From contig OX459102.1 in assembly GCA_949775045.1 (NCBI GenBank), positions 9,271,738-9,335,737 on the forward strand: 64,000 bases of DNA. Direction: 5' to 3'. The notes beneath the pieces are model-generated. The model saw only the letters and a list, made by a program, of their open reading frames with translations, ran no database searches and was not told the DNA's origin. Made by a program: the position numbers and the translations under genes. The stretch is from Metridium senile. Taxonomy: Eukaryota > Cnidaria > Anthozoa > Actiniaria > Metridiidae. Below, piece by piece: positions 46,791 through 57,614 of the stretch (position 1 is its first letter; the number at the start of each line of letters is the position of its first letter).

Positions 46791-47688
46791 CAAGCCAACA
46801 TTTTATTAACTGTCTACACAGCAAATCGAGATCAATTAATATGTGATGACTTAGACGACTGCAAGGAATTATGGGTATATACATACTTGGGATGACTATC
46901 GTCACACGCTGGCTTTAAATAATTTAAAATGTACTTAATCTCATAAAAGGGCATGGATATATATTATAAACTAATAAATGTACATTATTTCTCTAAAATC
47001 AACAAAAACGTGTAATTATAGCCCGCGTTATTTTTGGTCTGGGGAGTGTTGATGCATGATATGTTGGAATGCATTATTTGAAATGTGGGCAAATATAACT
47101 ACTTCTCATAAAATAAGAAACCATTGCCAAGTTATAAAACAATCCATCATGATTGATATAAGTACAAATAGAGAAGAAGAAAAAGAAGAAACCACAGTGA
47201 TAAGAAACTGAATGTGATTTTTAGAATGTAAATATAAGATATACAGTCAATGTTATTAACATTGTCCACCAAAAAAGATATTTTAAAACACTGAAAGAAA
47301 TGTCACGTGACACCACAATAGTTTGCTCTAAATGATTGATACTAGTATTAATTGTGATCATAGATTTTATAATTCTTACTTCATCGGTTCACAGTCGCTT
47401 CAAAAAAACTGTGAAGGATTAATTTTGTAAATAGTAACAGCAACAAAGAGAAAAATTTTAACATCAATAATAATATCTATATTCAAATTTTTAATTTTGA
47501 TCGATCAAAGGAATCAACTTTATAAATTAAACGTGCAATTAATAGCTGATCTTACCATGCTGTGTACTGCTGTTTCAAACAAGGTTGATTTTTTAATACT
47601 GAATAGTGCATTCAAAGACCTGAAATGCATTCATTAGCAATTGAACCTTTTTTTACTGAAAAAGCTGTTTTCACCTATTTCATATGCG
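46791..47688. other. Intergenic DNA, no feature seen
   Basis: AT-rich. A TACAGTCAATGTTATTAACA box near 47240 resembles one at 53360. Confidence 0.4.
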
Positions 47689-48140
47689 TTGTCGCAGTCA
47701 ATGGTACAGTCCACACTCTGAAGCTTGTAGTGCATGGTAGATGGTGAAACAAGTATTTCTTTAAAAAACGTGTAATAAATCAATAAATTATGTTTATATT
47801 TCACGCACACATCCTTTGCAGGCTTCAGAGTATTGACTGTAGCGTTGACAAGGGCAATCCTTTTTCCTAGCAGACTTACCAACTCAAAATATAAATAAAT
47901 AAAAGATTATACTATATGAGCGGTCGTTCTGTATGGGATATACTGGCAACAACGAGTCCAAGACGAGCCGCTGTTGTATATATATATATCTCAAACCGAT
48001 CAGACGCAAATATTGTTTAGTACTTATAAAAGTCCAACGTTAGTTCTTTCATATTTAACTAAAATTATCAAGATAAAAGTAAATCTGATCGAAAAAATTC
48101 AAATTAAAACTTATGCAAATCAGGACGATTTTATATATTT
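47689..48140. repeat. MITE and flanking dispersed repeat related to 33344-33770
   Basis: Inverted arms GTTGTCGCAGTCAATGGTAC (47689) and GCTTCAGAGTATTGACTGTA (47819) belong to the family at 33372-33607. The DNA to 48140 (TTATCAAGATAAAAGTA, ACTTATGCAAATCAGGACG) matches 33700-33770. Confidence 0.5.
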
Positions 48141-48417
48141 AAAATACAACTTTCGTCACGGAAACGTGATTTCTTTTGTAAAATTCTCATTAAATATTCA
48201 TTGATTTTATTAATGAAGTTTATAAGTTGTCCATTTAGTGATATTTCTATTTCTATATATATTAAAAGTGTTTGTTGCTATAAAAATAATATAGATTTTG
48301 TGAGTCACTGTTTAGTTTTGTAAGTTTAATTGTAAAATTAATGAATAATTTATATATGAGGTTGAAAAACGATACAAACTTTTAGTATTCCGATCACATA
48401 GGAGACGCTGTAAGTAA
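48141..48417. other. Intergenic DNA, nothing seen
   Basis: No recognised feature. Confidence 0.4.
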
Positions 48418-48733
48418 TAGATAAAATATGAGCGGGAGACCTTTAATTTACGGGCATTTAAAAAGACGAGAATTTATAAATTCAACCAAAACGTCTTTAA
48501 ACCCCAATGGTATACGTAAGTTCAAGACAGTGTTTTGTTCCGTTTATCCCTATAGAGGACGATGCGATTTATTACTATTCAATACTAAGCCAAACAAAAA
48601 CATTCACTTTATAACTTAAAAATACTCATTCATTATACATGAATATCATATCACAAGTCACAAAAAATACGAGCGGGAGACCTTGCGGGCCTTAAAAGTG
48701 CCCATCAAGGTCTCCTGCTCATATTTTATCTAT
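48418..48733. mobile_element. Element with ATAGATAAAATATGAGC inverted ends
   Basis: ATAGATAAAATATGAGCGGG / AGACCT on the left is inverted on the right (AGGTCTCCTGCTCATATTTTATCTAT). The small ORF inside has no recognisable product. Confidence 0.55.
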
Positions 48734-48807
48734 CATATGAAACTGATGCCATCATTTGTCTGAATTAGAGGGCGTCAATTGTAGTGTGCAAATTGTCAAT
48801 TGTTTTT

Positions 48808-48813
48808 TTTATT
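48808..48813 (-). terminator. Polyadenylation signal of the ficolin-like gene
   Basis: AATAAA on the minus strand, 7-12 bases after the TAA stop. Confidence 0.6.
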
Positions 48814-48819
48814 CAAGTG

Positions 48820-50862
48820 TTATGGACGTAGTTTCATCTCAGTTGTTTTTATAGGTTGGATTTCGTTATACTTAAGCCAACGGATGCGTATGGGTTCATT
48901 TGTGTTTCCAATATATTTACTATTTAGATCAGAATCATAGCAACCAATATACCACCAGGCACTGGCATAGCCAAGAGCACAATGACTCCTTGAAATGTCG
49001 TTATCTCTATCTTTTGTACTAAAAGCCATGTTGTTATGATATGATAACGAGTCCCCAGCATTACCGGTATACGAGCCTACCCTCAGTCTGTACTTATCTG
49101 ATTCATCACCAACACTAAAACTACCATATTTGGCATGAATCTTGGTTCCATCCCAGTACCCCAGGTCAACACGAAGGCTCACGGCTGTTCTTGCTGTCAG
49201 TCGATGAATGTAGTCATTTCCCAACCAAAACTCGCCATTCAGGTTTCCAAAACCTGTTTTGTAGTCTTGCCAGTTGCGATAAAAGTCTACTGATCCGTCT
49301 TGTCTTCTTTGGAACACTGTCCACCCCCCACCGTCAGTTGTCATGTCACAGTAGACTTGAAAGGGGCCTTGGTCGTCAGGTTGTACTGTGTACACACCGT
49401 TACGTCTCTCTCCTTTCTTATACACATCTGAACAATCTCTGTAGGAAACCCCTAGTGTTACTTTTGTATTTTTATTAAAAACACCAGCACTTGTAGCAGT
49501 GCACACATACACACCTGAATCTGTTTTTCTCAAATCTCTCAGAATCAAAGAACCGTCTTTTATTTCATATCTACCAGCAGGAAGAACGCCATTTTCTTTT
49601 CTCCAGCTGATGACAGGCTGAGGGTCACCATTAGCTGTGCAGTTCAACATAACAGTTGATCCAGGAGGAGACCGATAAGATAGAGGTGGGATAGTTACAA
49701 ATACCGGTAATTTGACTACAATAACAATGGACCATTTCGTAACAGATCCAAGAAGATTCTCTGCTTCACATACATATGTTCCAGAATCATCTTTCTTGGA
49801 TCTCAACAAGGTCAACTGTCCATCCTTGATAACAGTACGATTAGTTGGCAATAAACCAGCAGCCCTAGACCACGTGACCTTAGGCTTAGGATGACCTGTC
49901 ACGTGACATACAGGTAGGGTGACGTCATTCCCTGTCCTTTTGTAGATTGGCCCTTTGTTCAAGGTCAGTCTTGGTCGATAGTTTACCTCGACTGTAGCTT
50001 TGGCTTGTGTTTTACCAAGAATGCTTGATGCCTTACACTCATAGATCCCTGAGTCACCTGGCGTGACTTTTTTAATCTCCAGTTTCCCATTACCACCAAC
50101 TGTCGTTCTGTCTGTTGCTAAGTAACCGTTGACTTTACTCCACACAACGACAGGTCGTGGATAACCACTTGCAGAACAATGCAAGATGACGGACTGGCTT
50201 TCATTGACGATCAGATGAGGAGGTGAAATTATTATAGTTGGTGATTCTACTGATTGTCCTGCATCTCCTTTTGGTCCCGGCATACCTCGGGGACCTAATG
50301 GTCCCTTTATTCCAGGATGTCCTTTTGGTCCCGGCATACCTCGTGGACCTGTTTGTCCATTTATTCCCGGATCTCCTTTTAATCCTGCTGGTCCTCTTTT
50401 ACCTGTACGTCCTTGCCATCCCCTTGGACCACGTTGTCCTGGGATTCCTTTGTCTCCCTTTTGCCCTTCTTGTCCTTGTTTACCTGGAGGACCGGGAGGG
50501 CCTGTAATCTGTTTCGTCATTTGAATGTTTGATATGGCTTTGCGTATCTTTTGGTCGATAATCTTTGTGAGATGTTCAGTTTGTGTCATGTTTACATTAG
50601 TAATATCACGGCGTACAATTCTGTTTACACTTCGCTGATTCTCCTTCATCAGTTCCTGTTTTAAGTTATTCTCTGGTTGGATGTTATTGATGTTGTTGAC
50701 GTGTTTTGAATTCAAGTTGTGCTCGAACTGATCCATTCTTTTATCTTGTTTCGTGAGTATCACCTCGACACGAACTAGTTCACAGCATAAAACAACGGCC
50801 ATTATTGTAAGGATGATAGTAAACTTAAAAGATGAACTTGACTGGGCGTCTTTATCAGCCAT
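48820..50862 (-). CDS. Cnidarian ficolin-like protein: membrane anchor, collagen, three Ig domains, fibrinogen domain
   Basis: The product is 680 aa in one exon. A short cytoplasmic tail and a membrane segment (14-36, type II) precede a coiled/linker region (37-120) with a basic RIVRRD site. A perfect collagen run of 28 Gly-X-Y triplets (121-204) follows, then three I-set Ig domains (Cys pairs 229/276, 319/365, 408/454) and a C-terminal fibrinogen domain (476-680; Cys 477, 505, 628, 641). The calcium site DRDND (618-622) and the AWWYIGCY block are intact, so it could bind acetylated sugars as ficolins do. This order is that of the CniFL proteins reported from Aiptasia and Acropora, thought to act in innate recognition. 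On its strand a TATTTAAAG box lies about 85 bp before the ATG and an AATAAA about 10 bp after the stop. Lack of introns in such a modular protein is unusual. Confidence 0.92.
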   Translation of the reverse strand: MADKDAQSSSSFKFTIILTIMAVVLCCELVRVEVILTKQDKRMDQFEHNLNSKHVNNINNIQPENNLKQELMKENQRSVNRIVRRDITNVNMTQTEHLTKIIDQKIRKAISNIQMTKQITGPPGPPGKQGQEGQKGDKGIPGQRGPRGWQGRTGKRGPAGLKGDPGINGQTGPRGMPGPKGHPGIKGPLGPRGMPGPKGDAGQSVESPTIIISPPHLIVNESQSVILHCSASGYPRPVVVWSKVNGYLATDRTTVGGNGKLEIKKVTPGDSGIYECKASSILGKTQAKATVEVNYRPRLTLNKGPIYKRTGNDVTLPVCHVTGHPKPKVTWSRAAGLLPTNRTVIKDGQLTLLRSKKDDSGTYVCEAENLLGSVTKWSIVIVVKLPVFVTIPPLSYRSPPGSTVMLNCTANGDPQPVISWRKENGVLPAGRYEIKDGSLILRDLRKTDSGVYVCTATSAGVFNKNTKVTLGVSYRDCSDVYKKGERRNGVYTVQPDDQGPFQVYCDMTTDGGGWTVFQRRQDGSVDFYRNWQDYKTGFGNLNGEFWLGNDYIHRLTARTAVSLRVDLGYWDGTKIHAKYGSFSVGDESDKYRLRVGSYTGNAGDSLSYHNNMAFSTKDRDNDISRSHCALGYASAWWYIGCYDSDLNSKYIGNTNEPIRIRWLKYNEIQPIKTTEMKLRP

Positions 50863-50942
50863 AGTGTAGAGAAACTATCATGCAGACGAACTATCCCTGT
50901 CGACGAACATGAATTGTAACTCAAAGTTCTACTGAACCTAGT

Positions 50943-50952
50943 CTTTAAATAG
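50943..50952 (-). promoter_or_regulatory. TATA-like box of the ficolin-like gene
   Basis: Reads CTATTTAAAG on the minus strand, about 80-90 bases before the ATG, which would give a 5'UTR of roughly 50 bases. Confidence 0.45.
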
Positions 50953-51741
50953 GTCGAGACAACACAATACGTGAATGTAAGCGATATAGTCAGGTCAGAA
51001 AGTGAACTTCTACCGATCACAGAAGACAGTCTTTATCACTATGATGATAGATTTATTCTTTCATGTATATTCATGTTACAAATAAACATTGTTACTTCCT
51101 GGTTCTTTAAAATATCAAATACTCAGTTTTATTTTGTTAACAAAAGTGTAATCGCTTTGAACCTAGTGAATAAAGATAGCTAACAATAGTTGATTACAAG
51201 ACAGTGGATTATGTTTGCTTGTGTTTTATTCTGGAATACTAAGCCATCGCCCTGGCTGCGGCAAGCCCTATGGGTCGATAAACTATTTTGGTATCTAATT
51301 TGAATCAATGCCAGGTCAAGGGTTCAATGTAACAAACAACTTCTATTAATACTCTTAGTCAGTAATACTCCGTCTTGCTGAAAAGAAATTCAATAAGTTA
51401 TTTTCATCAACACGCATGAGTATGCTTGCTGTCTATAACAGTGCACATTTTATTTTTATTTTCATTACATGTAAATGATTTAATATCAGTACTAACATAA
51501 TTTGTATATATATATATGATTTCAAGTAGCTTAATTTTTATATATAGCAGTGTATTGTATGCGAAGCACGAGTGTAAATACTGCTGAAAAAATATTTTAT
51601 ACTAGAAAGACGCTTTACAGTTAAAACCTGTTATTTTCATAAACACGTAGGAATACGCTTACTGTCTTAACACTAAAAACTAACATGCAGGGCATTATTT
51701 CTTTAACAATCTCCCCTGTCAGCAAATTTACACTGCAAAAA
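50953..51741. repeat. Upstream DNA of the ficolin-like gene
   Basis: Positions 51038-51430 match 46104-46770 (see there). Positions 51640-51690 also match part of 46720-46770. No further gene is seen. Confidence 0.6.
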
Positions 51742-51832
51742 CGGCTGAGTAGACACAACACAGTATATTGCTGTAATCATGCATTGAGGATAACACTTTA
51801 TAGTGAGTAAACTCAACTCATTATTGAGTAAT

Positions 51833-52090
51833 CCCGGGGAAAAAGTACCGGGGATGCTCGTCGTATCTCTTAGGGATGAAAGTTAGCATTTTCTGGTAAC
51901 TCTTAGGGTATCGAAAAACAAGAAAAGAGCGCATCGATATTTGCTTCCGATACGTATATTAATACTATTAATTAATGTGGTATCTCTTAGGGGGTAAAAT
52001 TCATCCAGCCACGCCTTTTTTAAAAGACTGCCGATATCTTTTAGGGGTATTTTTGAAAATTTCCGACTAGCATCTCCGGTACTTTTTCTT
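51833..52090. mobile_element. Nested foldback with TCTTAGGG boxes
   Basis: AAAAAGTACCGGGGATGCTC and inverted GCATCTCCGGTACTTTTT ends, with three GTATCTCTTAGGG-type boxes. It is a diverged relative of the GTACCTTTTAGGG foldbacks. Confidence 0.6.
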
Positions 52091-52106
52091 CTAAAAGTGA
52101 GGTTAA

Positions 52107-52388
52107 ACTCAATATATGAGCTCCTCCAGGGTTGTTAGGGATCAAGGGAGCACTGGCATTTATTGTAAGGGAACAAGGGATACTGCCAAATTGTTTTCAG
52201 GGACCAAGGGAGCAAAATATGATAAAACAATAGTTTTTTGGGATCATGGGAACATAAGATAAACCAATTTAGGGAGATTTAGGTTATTTTACTTATGTGG
52301 AACAAGGGAGAAAATGCAAAAAGATCAAAGGATCGTGGGAGCATGCACCCCCCCCCCCCCCCCCTGGGAGGGGCTCATATATTGAGTA
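52107..52388. mobile_element. Nested foldback with poly-C tract
   Basis: CTCAATATATGAGCTCCTCC and the inverted GGGGCTCATATATTGAG ends; inside are repeated GGGANCAAGGGAGCA boxes and a run of about 17 C at 52348-52364. Confidence 0.55.
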
Positions 52389-52745
52389 CATTGTACTCAA
52401 TTGCACATCTATATTTATGTTTACTCTCAATAATGAGTTTGGTTTACTCACTATATATAAAGTGTTATCCTGAATGCATGATTAACGCAATATACTGTGT
52501 TGTGTCTACTCAGCCGTATGAAAACATTTATGAGTATATAATTATCAGGCTTTTGATACAAATAGTCGTAGCGTGTAATCAAATTATTAAACTGACTATA
52601 AAAATATATTAGATAGCTTATAATAATATTCACATTGTTGAGTAGAAAACTATTTAAGGAAATACCTCGCTATATTCGTTGTACGCGCATAATATATCAC
52701 CAATCACTTCCGTGCTCTTGACAAGAATAATGATTAACACCTTGA

Positions 52746-52975
52746 CTATTTATGTTTCGAGTGAATGAATGAATAAATGAATGAATCGGAATGGTTGAAT
52801 GAATGAATGAATCGGGATAAATCAATAAATGAATGAATCTGAATAAATGAATGAATTAATGAAAGCAAAGAATGCCGAATGAATGGATGGATGGACGACT
52901 GACAGACTGACTGAATGAACGAATAAAGAATAATTGATATCAATGAATAGAAAGATTATTTAACGAATGAATGAA
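52746..52975. repeat. (GAAT)n microsatellite
   Basis: Degenerate GAATGAAT tetranucleotides for about 230 bp. Confidence 0.85.
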
Positions 52976-53431
52976 TCGGCTATTCGTGTTTCATTAAGCT
53001 TATTCTGTAGACCAATGGACATCAGATCACAATTTAATTTTTCTTTGGAGATGCAGTTTAAAGTTTTATACGTATCAAGATATTTAGCCGAAGAATTAAG
53101 CTACATCGCATATAAGTGTTTAACACACAAGAGGCACGTTGAGGGATCTTTATACGACTTTAATTTTAATTTTATACTATTCAGCAGGAACTTCAACTAA
53201 CTAATGCATCTCAGCCACCATTTTTATAGTGAAATACCGTGGGAAATACCGTGGGAAAGTACTTCATACTTCCTATTGTGGGTGTTGGCTAAGAAGCACC
53301 AGAGAGTTGAGTTCCCTTCTACAAGTAAATGGTTATTGTAAATACAAATATATATATACAGTCGATCCCATTAACGTTGTCCATGAAAAAAGAAGTTTAC
53401 AAGTTAACAAAACTATTCAAATATTCAATTT
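52976..53431. other. Intergenic DNA
   Basis: Positions 53275-53345 repeat the segment at 45335-45415 (GGGTGTTGGCTAAGAAGCAC). Nothing else recognised. Confidence 0.45.
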
Positions 53432-53437
53432 CAACAT

Positions 53438-53740
53438 TCACGTCGCTGACATTTTTTTAATGTGGTCGTAGAGAGCATGATCGTCATGCTCTCGTGAACT
53501 TGTAATGTCTCCTTCATTTCCTGACTTTGTTGTACTACCATAGTCGATAGTCGCAGCAACATTCACGTCGCTGACATGTATTGTGTTCATGATTTTCTCT
53601 TCAAGCTGGTTGACTCGGGCATTTAAGATCAATTCAATACGTACAAGACCTCCACAACATATCAATAAAGTTACAATACAAGTGAAGACAGTAAACTTAG
53701 AAGTCTTGCTACAAGAGTTGGAGTACTTCTGCATGATCAA
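53438..53740 (-). pseudogene. Truncated paralogue of the ficolin-like N-terminus
   Basis: 100-codon frame on the minus strand. A short tail, SKFTVFTCIVTLLICCGGLVR membrane segment and a following IELILNARVNQLEEKI heptad-like stretch parallel residues 12-50 of the 680-aa protein (KFTIILTIMAVVLCC..LVRVEVIL). It ends at a TGA before any collagen repeat. No collagen, Ig or fibrinogen sequence was found nearby. A 21-bp direct repeat (53432-53452 and 53557-53577) brackets its 3' part, so a partial tandem duplication may have shifted the frame. It could be the first exon of a spliced gene, but no good donor was seen. Confidence 0.5.
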
Positions 53741-54487
53741 TGCTCATTTGACAGCACTGTGTAATAGTTGCTTATGATATACCAATCAATGAGTTAAACC
53801 CTTTCAACGTTATGTATAAGTTATTCCTTGACAGGCTTAAACAAGTTAAGTAATATTATATTTACAAACCGATACTGATTGCATTTGACTTCCCGTGCTG
53901 TTGATACAGGGTCACCACTTCACAGTCAGAACAATCCACACATTCTTCATAATAACAACCTCTACATATCTAGTTGGCGCTTTTCTATTTTTATACAAAA
54001 TATGTGCTTATAAATTTTGATAATAAATTGTGAAAGATCGCATATCCGTTAACACAGGAAACCCGATTTAGAAAATCCAGTGTTTTTAACATAGAAATAT
54101 GGTATTTTACTGGCTACAGCACGAAATTAAATGATAGGACCTGATAGACTACTGTACAAAAAATATTACTCGCTATCAAGTCTGAGGTTTACGTTTATGT
54201 AGTTTTGACTGAATTAGAGGCTGATTTGTGGCGCTTACCGAGGTCTCTAGCAAGCCAGAATGTGCTACCTTGTGTTATTTCTTGTCAAGGGGGAGAAAAT
54301 TTTCTCCTACTCGCTCAAAACTGCCCCAAATGGCCTGAAAGTTAACAGGGAGTCAAAGTACAACACAAGAAACAAGTAAGAACGTTTATTTTTTATTATT
54401 TATACAAATTTTGTATATTTTAAAAATCGCCGTATATTCTCCCATATAAGCCTTATAAGACCACAGATAGTGAGCTTGGGCTACCTG
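53741..54487. other. Intergenic DNA
   Basis: A single CACAGGTAGCCCAA end (inverted, about 54474-54488) marks the boundary of a partial element. Otherwise nothing. Confidence 0.4.
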
Positions 54488-55190
54488 TGGGTTTACATTA
54501 CCAAAACTTTAGTAAAATTCTAAAGAATATATTTCATGCTATCGAGGCTGGGGTTAACATTACCAAAGCTATAGTTAAATGTTAAAGAATATATTACACG
54601 CTATCGAGGCTAGGGTTAACATTACCAAAGCTATAGTTAAATGTTAAAGAATATATTACACGCTATCGAGGCTTGGGTTAACATTACCAAAGCTGTAATC
54701 ATATTCTTAAGAATATATTATATGCTATCGAGGCTGAGAATTTACATTACCAAAGATACAGTCAAATTCTAAAGAATATATTAGATTCTAGTGAAGCTAA
54801 GGCCTACATTACCAAAGCTGTAGTCGCATTCCAAAGAATATATTACATGCTATCGAGGCTGAGGTTTACATTACCAAAGCTACAGTCAAATTCTAAACAA
54901 TATATTACATGCTATGTTTTACATTACCAAAGATACAGTCAAATTCTAAAGAATATAAATCGAATTCCAAAGAATATATGACATGCTATCGAGCTAGGCT
55001 GAGGTTTACATTACCAAAGCTACAGTCAAATTCTAAACAATATATTACATGCTGTCGATGGGCTGAGTTTTACATTACCAAAGATACAGTCAAATTCAAA
55101 AGAATATATTACATTTTAGTGAAGTTAAGGTTTACATAACCAAAGCTGTAGTCGAATTCTAAAGAATATACCAGTTACATTCTATCGCGG
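54488..55190. repeat. ~62-bp minisatellite, about eleven units
   Basis: Each unit has TTACATTACCAAAGCT, a CAGTCAAATTCTAAAGAATA-like part and ATGCTATCGAGGCTGAGG. Units drift in length and sequence. Confidence 0.85.
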
Positions 55191-55330
55191 CTGCGTTTGA
55201 ACCACAAGAACACTAAAATGTTCTATTTATTCGATACAGCAATTATCGTATCGATGTCGCAAAGAACTTAGTAATACATCCAACGTTACAAAACTGTAAA
55301 TGGTTTCGGTTTCTTTCTTTCTTTCTTATA

Positions 55331-55469
55331 ATTCAACAACAAATTTTTCTCCGCTCTCATTGGTCGAGCGGCAATCACGTGACGTGATAGTGCTCGCCTC
55401 GGAGGGATACTATCAGCGCATAGTGCCCGCTGAGCTTTTCGTCCGCTTCGGATAATTTTGTTGTTGAAT
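55331..55469. mobile_element. Short MITE with ATTCAACAACAAA ends
   Basis: ATTCAACAACAAATT at the left and its inverted copy AATTTTGTTGTTGAAT at the right. Inside are ACGTGACGT and GAGCGG boxes in loosely inverted pairs. Confidence 0.55.
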
Positions 55470-55477
55470 AATAAAAA

Positions 55478-55636
55478 CAATAGAGCAGTTCAAATATCGG
55501 GCATTATGCTGTGATAGTTGCCCTTTGAAACTGGATGTTTCGAACTACGTTCTCGGGCGACTATTTGTTTTTCTCAACATCGAGTTTCCGCGGGCAACTA
55601 TCACAACATAATGTCCTCGATTCAACTACTCTATTG
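55478..55636. mobile_element. MITE with CAATAGAGCAGTT ends
   Basis: CAATAGAGCAGTTCAAATAT, GGGCATTATGCTGTGATAG on the left and inverted CTATCACAACATAATG...AACTACTCTATTG on the right. Confidence 0.6.
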
Positions 55637-55950
55637 TTTAAATATATTGGTTATTGAGCTGATCATGAATATTTTTCCAAAAATATAAAAGAATTGATAT
55701 AACTCTTATTGATTTATATAGATTTCGAATAAGAAATTTATCAAAATGACAATACTTGTGAAAAAACGGTTACGTTCGCAACATCCAATAAATATTTCTG
55801 GCCACATACACCTTTTTAAGAAAAGGTTGACAAAGTGACGGCGGAGAAGGACTAGGAGAATGGCGATTAAACGACCGAAAGGGACTCTGGGTACTTGGTA
55901 TTGATAATTTATGCATCTGTAGTGGCAGAAAACAAATTTACTGCACAGTA
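55637..55950. other. Intergenic DNA, nothing seen
   Basis: No recognised feature. Confidence 0.4.
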
Positions 55951-55955
55951 CGGGC

Positions 55956-57609
55956 TGTATCACCCGTAAATGTAATAACAACCGTAAATGTAATACCCAC
56001 CGCAAATGTAATAAAAATCAACCGTAAATGTAATACCCACCGTAAATGTAATAACTATCAACCGTAAATGTAATAACCGACCCCACCGTAAATGTAATAA
56101 AATTTAACCATAAATGTAATAATCGAAACCCACCGTAAATGTAATAACATTCAACCGTAAATGTAACAAGTGTCACACTGTTATTTAACTGAGCTTTAAT
56201 ACAGCATTGCAATACAGCATTGTGACGTCATGACGTCATCAACCAAAGGGAAAATGTATAATTGGGAGAATTAAAGATCTGTAAAATATGTATAATATTT
56301 TCCGCGACATGCACGTGCGTATGATTGGCCTTAGACCGGCACTCCGTTACAGAAAGACGTCCTACATAACATGTGAGCTCTGTGGGCTTCAAGAATATTT
56401 CTCCAGCCTCTTATGCAATTTCAATTTGAAAAATGTTTTGCGTAAGGGTTCATGTATATATTATTACAGGTGACTCGGCAGGTAACTCGGCAGCCTTTCA
56501 TAAATAATCCAGTTAGATATTTACAAGCATGGCCAAGACACTGGATTTAAAATAAAAGGAATCAGGAAAAAATAAAGCCTCAAATCAGGGCGAGATTCGA
56601 ATCCGAAAACTCCCCAAGTGCAAAAATAAAAACCGTTCTGATTCTATCTTGTCTGTGTTTCTTTTTCCTATCTTTTCGTTGAACATTTCTACTGAGAGTC
56701 CCATTTTCAGTTTCCCATTATTATTCATCCTACTGATAGTTCGGCTACTCGCGTGTTCCATTCCCATTTTAATTTGCATTCGTACTTGAAATTATGTAAA
56801 AATATCATTTTATGTAGATGCTAATTAAAAGCTGAAAGTTTTAATTTGTACAAGCCTTATATTGTTTACCAATATAACAGGGTACAGGGTACTCACAATC
56901 ACTACAGTACATTCAGCATTTACATTCAGCATTTATATCAAACAGAAGTTCAAGATCACTTTGGAAAAAAAAAAAATATTCCCTTTAGTTGCTGACGTCA
57001 TAATGTCACGTGTTCATTTACAGTAAAGGAGGGAATACTAATATCTTATTAACCGAGCGCGAGGGCCGTACGGGAAGTTATGGACCGAGTATTTTTTTCA
57101 CTGTCTTATGGCCAGAGCGCGTAGCGCAAGGGCCATAAAAAGTGGGGGGAAAACGAGGTTCCATAACTTCCAGTACGGCCCGAGCAAGCGAGGTTAATAA
57201 GATATTTATTATATAGCAATTTTAGGGAAAAAAATTATAATAAATAAGCTGCTCTCGCTTTTCCGGTCCGTACAGAAAAAGTACGGCCCGCTTATTGATC
57301 AATGAGATCGTGCGTTATATCTTTGCTATATAATAATAATAATAATAATAATTGTTATGCTGTATTGAAGTTCAGTTAAATGATAATATAAACACTTGTT
57401 ACATTTACGGTTGAATGTTATTACATTTACGGTGGGTTTCGATTATAACATTTATGGTTAAATTTTATTACATTTACGGTGGGGTCGGTTATTACATTTA
57501 CTGTTGATAGTTATTACATTTACGGTGGGTATTACATTTACGGTTGATTTTTATTACATTTACGGTGGGTATTACATTTACGGTTGTTATTACATTTACG
57601 GGTGATACA
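55956..57609. mobile_element. 1.65-kb element whose ends are CCGTAAATGTAATA repeats
   Basis: The left end (55956-about 56172) and right end (about 57393-57609) are inverted copies, each holding about ten CCGTAAATGTAATA boxes in the same order. The termini are TGTATCACCCG / CGGGTGATACA, and CGGGC is duplicated outside (55951-55955 and 57610-57614). The interior has no recognisable transposase and contains a separate palindrome (57041-57205). The TG...CA termini and 5-bp duplication recall integrase-type elements; assignment is open. Confidence 0.7.
57041..57205. mobile_element. Nested palindromic MITE
   Basis: ATATCTTATTAACCGAGCGC... inverted as ...GCGAGGTTAATAAGATAT, with CGTACGGGAAGTTATGG and GAGCGCGTAGCGC centre. 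Of the same general type as 7286-7382. Confidence 0.65.
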
Positions 57610-57614
57610 CGGGC

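Larger units (their letters stand above)
51742..52516. mobile_element. Palindromic MITE carrying two further foldbacks
   Basis: Outer arms: CGGCTGAGTAGACACAACAC... (51742-51832) and its inverted copy ending GTGTCTACTCAGCCG (52424-52516). In the middle sit two other inverted repeats, at 51833-52090 and 52107-52388, so the element was invaded at least twice. Confidence 0.7.

Noticed and set aside
48428..48619. 63-codon frame downstream of the ficolin-like gene
   Set aside because: Lies within an inverted-repeat element and starts in its terminal repeat; no features.
54488..55190. Regular repeats that might be taken for a CRISPR array
   Set aside because: Units are contiguous and drift along their whole length with no unique spacers, and the DNA is clearly animal.
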